Shown in pieces: positions 1 to 6,758 of a stretch of DNA of 15,604 bases (its first letter is position 1; the number at the start of each line of letters is the position of its first letter). The translations under genes and the position numbers were made by a program. The DNA lies in assembly GCA_027065245.1 (NCBI GenBank), contig JAMOOS010000072.1, forward strand, positions 1-15,604. Direction: 5' to 3'. The notes beneath the pieces are model-generated. The model was not told the DNA's origin. It saw nothing but the letters and a program-made list of their open reading frames with translations, and did no database searches. Source of the stretch: Desulfuromonadaceae bacterium. GTDB taxonomy: Bacteria > Desulfobacterota > Desulfuromonadia > Desulfuromonadales > Desulfuromonadaceae.

Positions 1-13
1 CCTACAAGGTTTT

Positions 14-49
14 TGCCGTGTAAATATGTGCCATATTTGCCGGGCGGCA
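14..49. repeat. Nested inverted repeat downstream of the Crp/Fnr gene
   Basis: A perfect 7-bp stem (AAATATG at 22-28, CATATTT at 32-38) with a 3-base loop sits inside a second 5-bp pairing (TGCCG at 14-18, CGGCA at 45-49). It starts two bases beyond the stop of the minus-strand regulator. On the minus strand it is followed by A residues, not T, so it is not a standard intrinsic terminator for that gene. It may be a processing hairpin or an operator for a gene left of the window. The structure is seen directly; its role is unknown. Confidence 0.4.
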
Positions 50-50
50 G

Positions 51-716
51 TTACGCGCCTGGCGGAGGTTGTGTGCCGGTAAGAGTGATGGTGCGTCCAT
101 CGACAGCGATGATCCCTTCGCCAACCAGTTTTTTCAGCAACCGTGAGAAGGTTTCCGGTGTAGTGCCCAGCAGCAGGGCGATCTCGCCTTTGGGCGCCGG
201 CAGTTCGATTTGGGCTGTCGGGCTGTTGTCGCCCAGGGCGTGCAGGTAGTTTATAAAACGCTGGCGGATATCCGCCAGCGTTAACTGTTCCACCATCCCG
301 AGCAGATATTTTATCCTTCCGGCCAGAGCGCCGATGAAGTACATGGCCACGTCGGGGTTTTCCTGAATGTGTTCAAGAATTTTGGCCGCGTCGATGGCGA
401 GCAGTTGCGCCGGTTCCATGGCGACGGCACTGACCGGATAACGTCCTTTAAGCTGCAACAGAATCTCGGCAAAATACTCTCCGGCGGCGATAAAACGGAT
501 GGTGGCTTCTTTGCCGTCCGGCGTGGAGCGGTACAATTTGATCGTACCCGAGGCGAGAAAATAGAATTCGTTGCCGCTGTCTCCCTCCTGGAACAGAATT
601 TCCTTTTTCGCCAAGGTGGTAAAGCGGCTGATCCGGGCGATGAAATCAAAGCGCGGGTCGGTGCTGGAGCCGAAAAATGTCTGAAGAAACAGACGAACGG
701 CGTGATGTTTTTCCAT
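51..716 (-). CDS. Crp/Fnr-family transcriptional regulator
   Basis: This is a 221-residue cytoplasmic regulator, the normal length for the family. An N-terminal cyclic-nucleotide-binding-type beta-roll spans about residues 25-115 (ILFQEGDSGNEFYFLASG, and a YPVSAVA segment). A dimerisation helix follows at about 120-150. A winged helix-turn-helix lies at about 173-205, with the recognition-helix pattern GTTPETFSRLLKKL. There is no cysteine anywhere, so it cannot carry the [4Fe-4S] cluster of true FNR. The usual cAMP-contacting arginine-serine pair is not obvious, so the signal is unknown; other members sense NO, CO, heme or redox state (family knowledge). The ATG at 716 has a good ribosome site (AGGAGTGAG) just upstream. 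It is divergent from the rRNA methyltransferase, and its long leader contains an inverted repeat that could serve autoregulation (inference). The family is certain; the subfamily (HcpR-like, Dnr-like or other) is not. Confidence 0.93.
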   Translation of the reverse strand: MEKHHAVRLFLQTFFGSSTDPRFDFIARISRFTTLAKKEILFQEGDSGNEFYFLASGTIKLYRSTPDGKEATIRFIAAGEYFAEILLQLKGRYPVSAVAMEPAQLLAIDAAKILEHIQENPDVAMYFIGALAGRIKYLLGMVEQLTLADIRQRFINYLHALGDNSPTAQIELPAPKGEIALLLGTTPETFSRLLKKLVGEGIIAVDGRTITLTGTQPPPGA

Positions 717-741
717 GGGTTCTCACTCCTTGTGGGCGGCG

Positions 742-757
742 GCAAAAAATGTTTTGC
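742..757. repeat. Inverted repeat in the leader of the Crp/Fnr gene
   Basis: GCAAAA and TTTTGC are separated by AATG, giving a 6-bp dyad. It lies about 26 bases upstream of the regulator's start codon and between its likely promoter and its ribosome site. Crp/Fnr proteins bind dyads of similar size, so an autoregulatory operator is possible, but the sequence matches no family consensus that I know. The dyad is seen; its function is a guess. Confidence 0.35.
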
Positions 758-808
758 ACCTCTATGTAGCCGCGCCTGACTTGACGCGTTTAGTTGGGTG
801 CGCAGCAA

Positions 809-817
809 TTTATACCA
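809..817 (-). promoter_or_regulatory. Candidate extended -10 promoter for the Crp/Fnr gene
   Basis: Read on the minus strand this is TGG followed by TATAAA, an extended -10 element matching the sigma-70 consensus at 5 of 6 positions. No good -35 hexamer lies 16-18 bases upstream, which is acceptable for extended -10 promoters. It would give a leader of roughly 85 bases before the start codon at 716. This is inferred from pattern only. Confidence 0.35.
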
Positions 818-841
818 GTAACAGGCGGAGATTACTACTAA

Positions 842-2068
842 ATGACAAAGACTGCCAGGCAGGAGTCGTATAATGATGGTCAGCGTTGTGTCGTCGGCAG
901 CCAGACTGCACAGATGTTGAAGCTCGCTCATCCGTGGGTGCTGCAAGACAGCTACACCAGAAAATGGCCGGCCGGTCGCAGCGGTGAGCTGGTTGTCCTC
1001 GTCGATGAAGATGGCAGAGAATTAGGCTATGCCCTGCGCGACGATGACCGTATTGTTGCCCGGGTGGTGGCGGCGCGAGCGGTGAATATCGACCGGCAGT
1101 GGTTTGTGCAGCGTCTGCAGCAGGCGGTTGCCCTGCGGCGTCATTGCATCAGTCTGGAGGAAACTGACGCTCTGCGGCTGGTGAACGGCGAAGGGGACGG
1201 ACTGCCCGGTGTGACGGTTGATCGCTACGGTGATTATCTGCTGGTACAGTTCTATTGCCAGGGCTGGCAGCGTTTCCAGGCGCCGCTGGTGGCGGCGCTG
1301 CGCAATGTATACGCCCCGGTTGGTATCTATCTTAAAAGACGGCCGCAGGATACGCGCCAGGCGGAAAAAATGGCCGACAAGGCAGCTAGCCGCCTGGTGT
1401 GGGGTGAACGGGCACCGCTACCGTTGACCGTGCGTGAGAATGGCCTTGATTTTCTCGTCAATCTCGAACGCGGCCTCAACACCGGCCTGTTTATGGATCA
1501 GCGCGCCCATCGTGTCGATTTGATGGCGCGGGTGGCTGGCAAACGGGTTCTCAACCTGTTTGCCTACACCGGTGCTTTTTCGGTGGCGGCCGCTGCTGCC
1601 GGAGCCAGCCGGGTTACCAGTGTCGACGTGTCGGCCAACTATCTGGCGCTGGCGCGGGAAAATTTTGCCATCAATCGTCTTAATCCCAAACGCCATCGGT
1701 TTATTGTTGCCGACTGTTTTGCCGCTCTGGCCGAGATGGCGGCGGCTGGAGAGTGCTTTGACGTGGTTATCATGGATCCGCCCAGTTTTTCCACCACCGG
1801 CAAAAGCCGCTTCACCACCAGCGCCGGTACTGCCCGCCTGGTGGAACTGGCGCTGGCGGTGCTGTCGCCGGGGGGACTGCTGGTTACATCCTCCAATCAT
1901 CAAAAGGTTGATGTGGCCGACTATCTCAAGGAATTGCGCCGTGGGGCGTTAAACGCTGCGGCGCAGCTGCGCGTGATAAAACTATCCTCCCAGGGCGAGG
2001 ATTTTCCCTATCCGGTGACATTCCCCCAGGGCCGTTATCTCAAGTATGTCCTGGCGGTTAAATGCTGA
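842..2068 (+). CDS. RlmI/RlmK-like class I SAM-dependent rRNA methyltransferase
   Basis: This 408-residue protein has the layout of the RlmI (YccW) family, which methylates a cytosine of 23S rRNA. An N-terminal PUA-like RNA-binding domain covers about residues 14-85 (LKLAHPWVLQDSY). A middle domain contains the NGEGDGLPGVTVDRYGDYL signature at 115-133. A C-terminal Rossmann methyltransferase includes FMDQRAHR at 217-224, SAM-binding motif I VLNLFAYTGAF at 236-246, the acidic end of the next strand (VDV, 261-263), and the target-base motif DPPSF at 312-316. Length and motif order match the family, so it appears intact. The ATG at 842 is used because the next in-frame ATG (residue 25) would cut into the PUA domain; a modest purine-rich site (GGCGGAG) lies about 10 bases upstream. 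The exact target base cannot be told from sequence, so no gene symbol is given. Confidence 0.9.
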   Translation: MTKTARQESYNDGQRCVVGSQTAQMLKLAHPWVLQDSYTRKWPAGRSGELVVLVDEDGRELGYALRDDDRIVARVVAARAVNIDRQWFVQRLQQAVALRRHCISLEETDALRLVNGEGDGLPGVTVDRYGDYLLVQFYCQGWQRFQAPLVAALRNVYAPVGIYLKRRPQDTRQAEKMADKAASRLVWGERAPLPLTVRENGLDFLVNLERGLNTGLFMDQRAHRVDLMARVAGKRVLNLFAYTGAFSVAAAAAGASRVTSVDVSANYLALARENFAINRLNPKRHRFIVADCFAALAEMAAAGECFDVVIMDPPSFSTTGKSRFTTSAGTARLVELALAVLSPGGLLVTSSNHQKVDVADYLKELRRGALNAAAQLRVIKLSSQGEDFPYPVTFPQGRYLKYVLAVKC

Positions 2069-2161
2069 GGCGGCAAGTGCTCATTTGCTGTTTGACCTGC
2101 CGTCGGCTGTTATGCTAGTGTCCGCGCAGATTGGAATCCGGGCATGACGGTGACGAGATAG

Positions 2162-2698
2162 ATGGCAGATTCAAACAAAGACAGCGGTTTTGTAAAGAAT
2201 ATATTTGTCGGCTACTTCGTATTGCTGCTGCATGTGGCGCTGCTGGTGCTGCTGGGGCTGTTTATCGTCTTTTTCCGTGGTATGATAGAATATCTGCCGT
2301 GGATTGTCGGCGGTGGCTGCCTGCTGGTGTTGAGCGCCGCCTACTGGGTGTATCGCCGGGTCAAGCGTGGTCAGGCCGGTCTTAAGGAAACCTTGAGCTC
2401 TGCCGTGCCGCAGAACCGCTCGGTTGAGGTGAGTGTGCTGGGCGGTCTGGCGGCAATTCGTGTCGGCGCTGGCGGCGGCGAGTATGTCGCCCCTCAGGCA
2501 CCGTTGCAGCTTGAAGACCCGGAAACGTCGCGGGTGCGCAGCATGGAGCGGCTGGCCGATATGCTGGAGAAGGGGCTGCTGAGCAAGGAGGAGTTTGACC
2601 AGCTCAAGCAGGAGTTGATGCAGGGTTTCTCCGCTGCGCCGTCCGCCAGGGATGACGGCGGCGATGTGATAGATGTGGAGTACCGCAGCAACGGATGA
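2162..2698 (+). CDS. Small inner-membrane protein with C-terminal SHOCT-like domain
   Basis: This is a 178-residue protein of unknown function. Two hydrophobic helices at about residues 14-38 and 45-65 predict a hairpin in the inner membrane, followed by basic residues (YRRVKRG) that should face the cytoplasm. A low-complexity linker leads to an amphipathic segment at about 125-154 (RLADMLEKGLLSKEEFDQLK), which matches the SHOCT short C-terminal domain pattern in which a helix, a G-[LI]-[LI]-[ST]-x-E-E-[FY] turn and a second helix follow in order. SHOCT modules are thought to mediate oligomerisation or to bring diverse partners together (family knowledge). The tail is acidic. The ATG at 2162 follows directly on the stop of a five-codon mini-frame, and its ribosome site is weak. 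It lies 93 bases after the methyltransferase and could be cotranscribed with it. The topology is a prediction and the role is unknown. Confidence 0.75.
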   Translation: MADSNKDSGFVKNIFVGYFVLLLHVALLVLLGLFIVFFRGMIEYLPWIVGGGCLLVLSAAYWVYRRVKRGQAGLKETLSSAVPQNRSVEVSVLGGLAAIRVGAGGGEYVAPQAPLQLEDPETSRVRSMERLADMLEKGLLSKEEFDQLKQELMQGFSAAPSARDDGGDVIDVEYRSNG

Positions 2699-2757
2699 TG
2701 GCGGCCACTTTTGCTTTGGTAGCAGCGTATGTGCCAAGCAAAAAACAGGTTGCATTT

Positions 2758-2769
2758 TTCCGGCCGGAA
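2758..2769. repeat. Perfect 12-bp palindrome upstream of the tRNA cluster
   Basis: TTCCGGCCGGAA is a perfect palindrome 25 bases upstream of the tRNA-Pro gene. A TTGCAT hexamer at 2750-2755 overlaps its upstream side and AT-rich DNA (GATAAA) follows, so it may overlap the tRNA promoter. No clean -10 box can be fixed. The sequence is seen; any regulatory role is inference. Confidence 0.3.
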
Positions 2770-2794
2770 TGATAAACAACAGCGTCTTGTATAT

Positions 2795-2871
<77 letters not shown>

Positions 2872-2880
2872 GAAATACAG

Positions 2881-2957
2881 GCGCCAGTAGCTCAGCTGGA
2901 TAGAGCATGTGACTTCTAATCACAGGGTCGAGGGTTCGAGTCCTTCCTGGCGCGCCA
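2881..2957 (+). tRNA. tRNA-Arg (anticodon TCT)
   Basis: A 77-base cloverleaf with encoded CCA. The acceptor stem is GCGCCAG/CTGGCGC. The anticodon stem TGTGA/TCACA holds loop CTTCTAA, giving anticodon TCT for AGA/AGG codons. The T arm contains TTCGAGT. It follows tRNA-Pro by nine bases, so the two are surely on one transcript. Confidence 0.97.
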
Positions 2958-3034
2958 GTCTATGCCACCCTGAATTTTAGGGGTTGACGATAAACAGGCC
3001 GCTGTGACAGGATTGGCCACCGTTTTTTTGTTGT

Positions 3035-3111
3035 GGTGGGTGTAGCTCAGTTGGTAGAGCGCCGGATTGTGACTCCGGTTGTCGAGGGTTCAAGTCCCTT
3101 CACTCACCCCA
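3035..3111 (+). tRNA. tRNA-His (anticodon GTG)
   Basis: A cloverleaf with acceptor stem GTGGGTG/CACTCAC, preceded by a G at 3035 that can pair with C73: this is the extra G(-1) that is the identity mark of histidine tRNA. The anticodon stem CCGGA/TCCGG holds loop TTGTGAC, anticodon GTG. CCA is encoded at 3109-3111. The 77-base spacer from tRNA-Arg includes a TTGACG hexamer at 2984 and a T7 tract, but no clear promoter or terminator. Confidence 0.97.
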
Positions 3112-3269
3112 TTTATCATTGAAACTTGATCATGAGGTTCATTGTTCCCCGTTCGGCAGGTGAGGGATGGGCGGCTGTGGTCGAGTTTTTTTTGTTTGGC
3201 GGCGAATCTGTGATCGGTTTGTGCCCGTGTGCCTGCATCCGTTCTGGTGCGGGCCTCAAATAAATATTG

Positions 3270-3352
3270 GCGAGAGTGGCGGAATTGGCAGACGCACTGG
3301 ATTTAGGATCCAGCGGGCAACCGTGGGAGTTCGAGTCTCCCCTCTCGCACCA
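3270..3352 (+). tRNA. tRNA-Leu (anticodon TAG)
   Basis: A class II tRNA of 83 bases with encoded CCA. The acceptor stem is GCGAGAG/CTCTCGC. The anticodon stem CTGGA/TCCAG holds loop TTTAGGA, anticodon TAG for CUN leucine codons. The long variable arm is CGG-GCAA-CCG, as expected for leucine. The T arm is GGGAG-TTCGAGT-CTCCC. It is the last tRNA of the first cluster and lies about 158 bases after tRNA-His. Confidence 0.97.
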
Positions 3353-3359
3353 TGTTCAG

Positions 3360-3386
3360 GCAGGGGCATGGCGATGCCCCTGCTTT
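3360..3386 (+). terminator. Probable intrinsic terminator of the first tRNA cluster
   Basis: A perfect 10-bp GC-rich stem (GCAGGGGCAT/ATGCCCCTGC) with loop GGCG begins eight bases after the tRNA-Leu CCA. The following T tract is short (TTTGT), so it may terminate only partly, letting some transcription continue toward tig 175 bases on, or act as a processing hairpin. Confidence 0.6.
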
Positions 3387-3560
3387 GTCATATCCAGACG
3401 GCGTCGGTTCAGGCTGGCGCTGTGTGTTTGCTTATGTGCTCAATAACCCGGTTGATATAGTTAACAGTTCTGAAACAGTTTTGTCTTCTCATGTATGCGG
3501 TGCATGGTCAAAGGGGGCAGGGCGGAAAAACAATGCATTCCCAAGTGAGGATTATCAGGT

Positions 3561-4886
3561 ATGGACGTAAAGATTGAAGATGTGAGCAGTGTGAAAAAAG
3601 AAATCACCATCGAGATTGACGCCGAACGTGTCGATGAGGAGATTGCCAAAACATATAAAAAGATCGCTAAAAATGCCAAGGTAAAGGGGTTTCGCCCCGG
3701 CAAGGTGCCGCAAAAGGTTATCGAACAGTATTACGCCGATCAGATGGAGCATGAAGTTGTTAACACCTTGATTCGCGAGGCGTTGTATAAGGCATTGCTG
3801 GATCAGGAGATTCCCGCAATCAGCGAACCGGAGATTATTGATGCTGGCACTCTGGAAAAGGGCAGCCAGTTTTCCTTTACCGCTCAGGTGGAGGTCAAGC
3901 CCGAGGTGGAGGCCAAAGATTATACCGGCCTGGAGCTGAAAAAGGAGATCCTGCAGATCGATGACGATGTGGTTGACAAAAAGGTTCTCGAACTGCTCGA
4001 TTCGCGTAATACTCAAGAAATTGCCCAGCGTGACGACGCGCAAAACGGTGATTTTCTCACCATCGATTTTGAAGGATTTATCGACGGCGAGGCGTTTGAA
4101 GGCGGCGCGGCGCAGGATCATGTACTGGAGCTGGGCTCAGGCAGTTTTATCCCCGGCTTCGAAGAGCAGTTGGTGGGGATGAAACGCGGTGAAGAAAAAG
4201 AGATTACCGTTACCTTCCCGCAGGAGTATGGCAACAAGGATTTGGCCGGCAAGGAGGCGATGTTCAAGGTAGCACTCAAGGAAATCAAGGTTAAAGTGGT
4301 GCCGGAGCTGGACGACGAGATGGCTAAAGAGTTCGGTTGCGAAGATGCCGAGGATATGCGTAACAAAATTGCTGAGAGTAACGAAAAGCAGGAAGTCCAG
4401 CGTATTGAGGATGAACTTAAAGAGCGTTTGATGACGGCGTTGGTGGAGAACAATCCCATAGAAGTACCTGATGTGATGGTTGAGCGTCAGCTGGAGTTTA
4501 TGAAACGCAACATTGCCAACCGTCTCAAGCAGCAGGGGATGAGTCTGGAGATGATGGGGATGAACGACCAGTCGTTTGCCGCCATGTATCGTGATACCGC
4601 TACCAAGCAGGTGCAGGGCAGCCTGATTCTTGAAGCCATCGGCAAGCAGGAGAATATCTCTGTGGATGAGTCGGAAATCGATAGCCGCATGGAAGAGATT
4701 GCCGAGATGGCTAACGCACCGCTGGAAGAGGTTAAAAAATACTACGCCAGCGACGAGGCGCGGAATAATCTGATGGCCCAGATCGAAGAGGAAAAGGTGA
4801 TTACCTATCTGCTGGGCCAGGCCAATGTGCAAGAAGTGTCAAAAGAGGAACTACAGGAAGAAGCCGCGGCCACGGTTGAGGAGTAG
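3561..4886 (+). CDS. tig: Trigger factor, ribosome-bound chaperone and prolyl isomerase
   Basis: This 441-residue protein matches the full family length and domain order. The N-terminal ribosome-docking domain (about 1-115) carries the exit-tunnel signature GFRPGKVP at 43-50, at the same position as in E. coli. An FKBP-type prolyl isomerase domain follows at about 155-240 (DFLTIDFEGFIDGEAFEGG, then GSGSFIPGFEEQLVGM). The C-terminal helical domain forms the chaperone arms and ends in a very acidic tail. It binds ribosomal protein L23 and shields nascent chains (family knowledge). The ATG at 3561 has a GTGAGGA site about 10 bases upstream. It heads the tig-clpP-clpX-lon block, a widespread arrangement that links folding to degradation; clpP starts two bases after its stop. 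The leader from 3387 contains a possible -10 (TATAGT at 3456-3461) without a good -35. Confidence 0.97.
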   Translation: MDVKIEDVSSVKKEITIEIDAERVDEEIAKTYKKIAKNAKVKGFRPGKVPQKVIEQYYADQMEHEVVNTLIREALYKALLDQEIPAISEPEIIDAGTLEKGSQFSFTAQVEVKPEVEAKDYTGLELKKEILQIDDDVVDKKVLELLDSRNTQEIAQRDDAQNGDFLTIDFEGFIDGEAFEGGAAQDHVLELGSGSFIPGFEEQLVGMKRGEEKEITVTFPQEYGNKDLAGKEAMFKVALKEIKVKVVPELDDEMAKEFGCEDAEDMRNKIAESNEKQEVQRIEDELKERLMTALVENNPIEVPDVMVERQLEFMKRNIANRLKQQGMSLEMMGMNDQSFAAMYRDTATKQVQGSLILEAIGKQENISVDESEIDSRMEEIAEMANAPLEEVKKYYASDEARNNLMAQIEEEKVITYLLGQANVQEVSKEELQEEAAATVEE

Positions 4887-4888
4887 CC

Positions 4889-5476
4889 ATGAGTCTGGTA
4901 CCGATAGTTGTAGAACAGACGGGTCGCGGGGAACGTTCTTACGATATTTATTCCCGCCTGCTCAAAGACCGGATTATTTTTCTCGGCGGTGGAATTGATG
5001 ATCAGATATCCAACCTGATTATCGCCCAGTTGCTGTTTCTGGAATCGGAAGATCCGGAGAAGGATGTCCATCTGTATATCAACTCACCCGGCGGGGTTGT
5101 CAGCGCCGGGATGGCTATTTACGATACTATGCAGTATATAAAATGCCCGGTGTCGACCATCTGCGTTGGCCAGGCGGCAAGTATGGGAGCGGTGCTGCTG
5201 GCAGCCGGTGAGCCGGGCAAGCGGTTTTCGCTGCCCCATTCGCGTATCATGATTCACCAGCCCCTAGGTGGTTTTCAGGGACAGGCGTCTGATATCAGCA
5301 TCCACGCTCAGGAGATTCTACGCCTGCGCCGGGAGTTGAACGAACTGCTGGCGCGGCATACCGGCCAGCAGGTGGAGACCATCGCCAGTGATACCGAGCG
5401 TGATTTCTTTATGGATTCGGCTGCGGCACGGGAATACGGTCTGATAGATTCAATAGTAACCCGTGACGAAATTTAG
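4889..5476 (+). CDS. clpP: ATP-dependent Clp protease proteolytic subunit
   Basis: This 195-residue serine protease forms the two-ring barrel that degrades proteins fed by ClpX. The catalytic triad is visible: Ser98 in GQAASMGA, His123 in SRIMIHQP and Asp172 in DTERD. The YINSPGG oxyanion-region motif lies at 63-69, and the N-terminal axial segment LVPIVVEQT is nearly the same as that of mature E. coli ClpP. The start directly at MSLVP means there is little or no propeptide beyond a residue or two. A GAGGAG ribosome site sits inside the last codons of tig, and the gap to tig is two bases, so the two are translationally linked. clpX begins 21 bases later, as expected for partners needed in fixed ratio. 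Confidence 0.98.
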   Translation: MSLVPIVVEQTGRGERSYDIYSRLLKDRIIFLGGGIDDQISNLIIAQLLFLESEDPEKDVHLYINSPGGVVSAGMAIYDTMQYIKCPVSTICVGQAASMGAVLLAAGEPGKRFSLPHSRIMIHQPLGGFQGQASDISIHAQEILRLRRELNELLARHTGQQVETIASDTERDFFMDSAAAREYGLIDSIVTRDEI

Positions 5477-5497
5477 TCATATGGTTGAAGAGGTGTT

Positions 5498-6742
5498 ATG
5501 AAAAAAGATGACGAGCAATCAAACAGTTTTGTCTGCTCATTCTGTGGCAAAGCGCAGGATGAGGTGAAAAAGCTGATTGCCGGGCCGTCGGTGTTTATAT
5601 GTAACGAGTGCATAGAACTGTGCCAGGAGATTCTCGACGAGGAGTTTGGCGCCCAGTCAGATGGGGACGAGAACGTTCTGCCGACACCGGCGGAGATCAA
5701 GCAGGCTCTTGATGATTATGTTATCGGCCAGGACGCGGCAAAAAAGGCGCTGGCGGTGGCGGTTTATAATCATTACAAGCGGGTACGTTATACTGCCAAA
5801 GATGACGATGTAGAGATTCAGAAGAGCAACATTCTGCTGCTTGGCCCTACCGGCAGCGGTAAAACCTTGCTGGCGCAGACCTTGGCGCGGGTGCTCAATG
5901 TGCCCTTTGCCATGGCCGATGCCACCAATCTGACCGAGGCCGGTTATGTAGGCGAGGATGTGGAGAATATTATCCTGGCATTGGTTCAGGCTGCCGATTA
6001 CGATGTGGAGAAGGCCCAGCACGGTATTATCTACATTGACGAGATAGATAAAATCGCTCGCAAGAGTGAGTCGGTGTCCATTACTCGTGATGTATCCGGT
6101 GAGGGGGTGCAGCAGGCGCTACTCAAGATTATCGAGGGAACCACTGCCAGTGTACCGCCAAAAGGGGGACGCAAGCATCCGCAGCAGGAGTTTATTAAGG
6201 TTGACACATCGAACATCCTGTTTATCTGTGGCGGCGCTTTTTCCGGTCTGGAAGATATTATTTCTCAGCGTATCGGCAAGAAAAATCTCGGTTTTGGTGC
6301 TGATGTGCGTGTTTCCAAAGATGTCGGCCTGGGGGAACTGCTCAAGGATATCGAGCCGGTTGATTTGCTTAAGTTTGGTCTGATTCCAGAATTTATCGGT
6401 CGGTTGCCGGTTATTGCCACCCTGGAGGAGTTGAGCCAGGAGGCGCTGGTGCGGATTCTCAAGGAGCCCAAAAACGCGTTGGTAAAGCAGTTTTGCAAAT
6501 TGCTGGAACTTGAAGGCGTTACCTTGAAGTTTACCGATGAAGCTCTGGTGGCGGTGGCTGAAGAAGCAGCGCGGCGCAAGACCGGTGCGCGTGGACTGCG
6601 TTCAATTCTTGAAGAGGTGATGTTGGATATCATGTACGACATCCCGTCGCAGGAAAATGTCAACGAGGTTATTATCAACGACGAAGTGATAAGCAAAAAA
6701 ACTGTTCCGCTGATCAGTTACAGCTGCGCTGAAACAGCTTAA
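5498..6742 (+). CDS. clpX: Clp protease ATP-binding unfoldase subunit ClpX
   Basis: This is a 414-residue AAA+ unfoldase that recognises tagged substrates and threads them into ClpP. The N-terminal zinc-binding domain has Cys13, Cys16, Cys35 and Cys38. Walker A is GPTGSGKT at 116-123 and Walker B IIYIDE at 177-182. Pore loop 1 is GYVG at 149-152 and the RKH loop is at 225-227. The arginine finger is in PEFIGR (R302) and sensor 2 in GARGLR (363-368). The ClpP-docking tripeptide is LGF at 264-266, where E. coli has IGF; leucine is a conservative change here. The length is normal and no domain is missing. It lies 21 bases after clpP and 16 bases before lon in the same operon. Confidence 0.98.
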   Translation: MKKDDEQSNSFVCSFCGKAQDEVKKLIAGPSVFICNECIELCQEILDEEFGAQSDGDENVLPTPAEIKQALDDYVIGQDAAKKALAVAVYNHYKRVRYTAKDDDVEIQKSNILLLGPTGSGKTLLAQTLARVLNVPFAMADATNLTEAGYVGEDVENIILALVQAADYDVEKAQHGIIYIDEIDKIARKSESVSITRDVSGEGVQQALLKIIEGTTASVPPKGGRKHPQQEFIKVDTSNILFICGGAFSGLEDIISQRIGKKNLGFGADVRVSKDVGLGELLKDIEPVDLLKFGLIPEFIGRLPVIATLEELSQEALVRILKEPKNALVKQFCKLLELEGVTLKFTDEALVAVAEEAARRKTGARGLRSILEEVMLDIMYDIPSQENVNEVIINDEVISKKTVPLISYSCAETA

Positions 6743-6758
6743 AGAGATAGAGAGACAG

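Noticed and set aside
311..946. Open frame on the minus strand overlapping the Crp/Fnr gene and its promoter region
   Set aside because: It overlaps the regulator in another frame, is arginine- and proline-rich without domain features, and runs into the start of the methyltransferase gene. It is a shadow of real coding DNA.
2092..2116. TTGACC plus TATGCT as a promoter for the SHOCT protein gene
   Set aside because: The spacer is only about 14 bases, too short for a sigma-70 promoter.
2143..2160. Five-codon mini-frame (ATG to TAG) ending directly before the SHOCT protein's ATG
   Set aside because: No ribosome site of its own and no attenuator-type codons. It is most likely chance.
2709..2745. 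Imperfect stem between TTTTGCTTTGG and CCAAGCAAAA after the SHOCT protein gene
   Set aside because: It has a bulge and a 14-base loop, and is followed by A on the plus strand, so it does not behave as a terminator for that gene.
5747..6266. Possible truncation or missing motif in ClpX or ClpP
   Set aside because: All zinc, Walker, pore-loop, RKH, arginine-finger and sensor motifs of ClpX and the ClpP triad were found. LGF in place of IGF in the docking loop is a conservative change.
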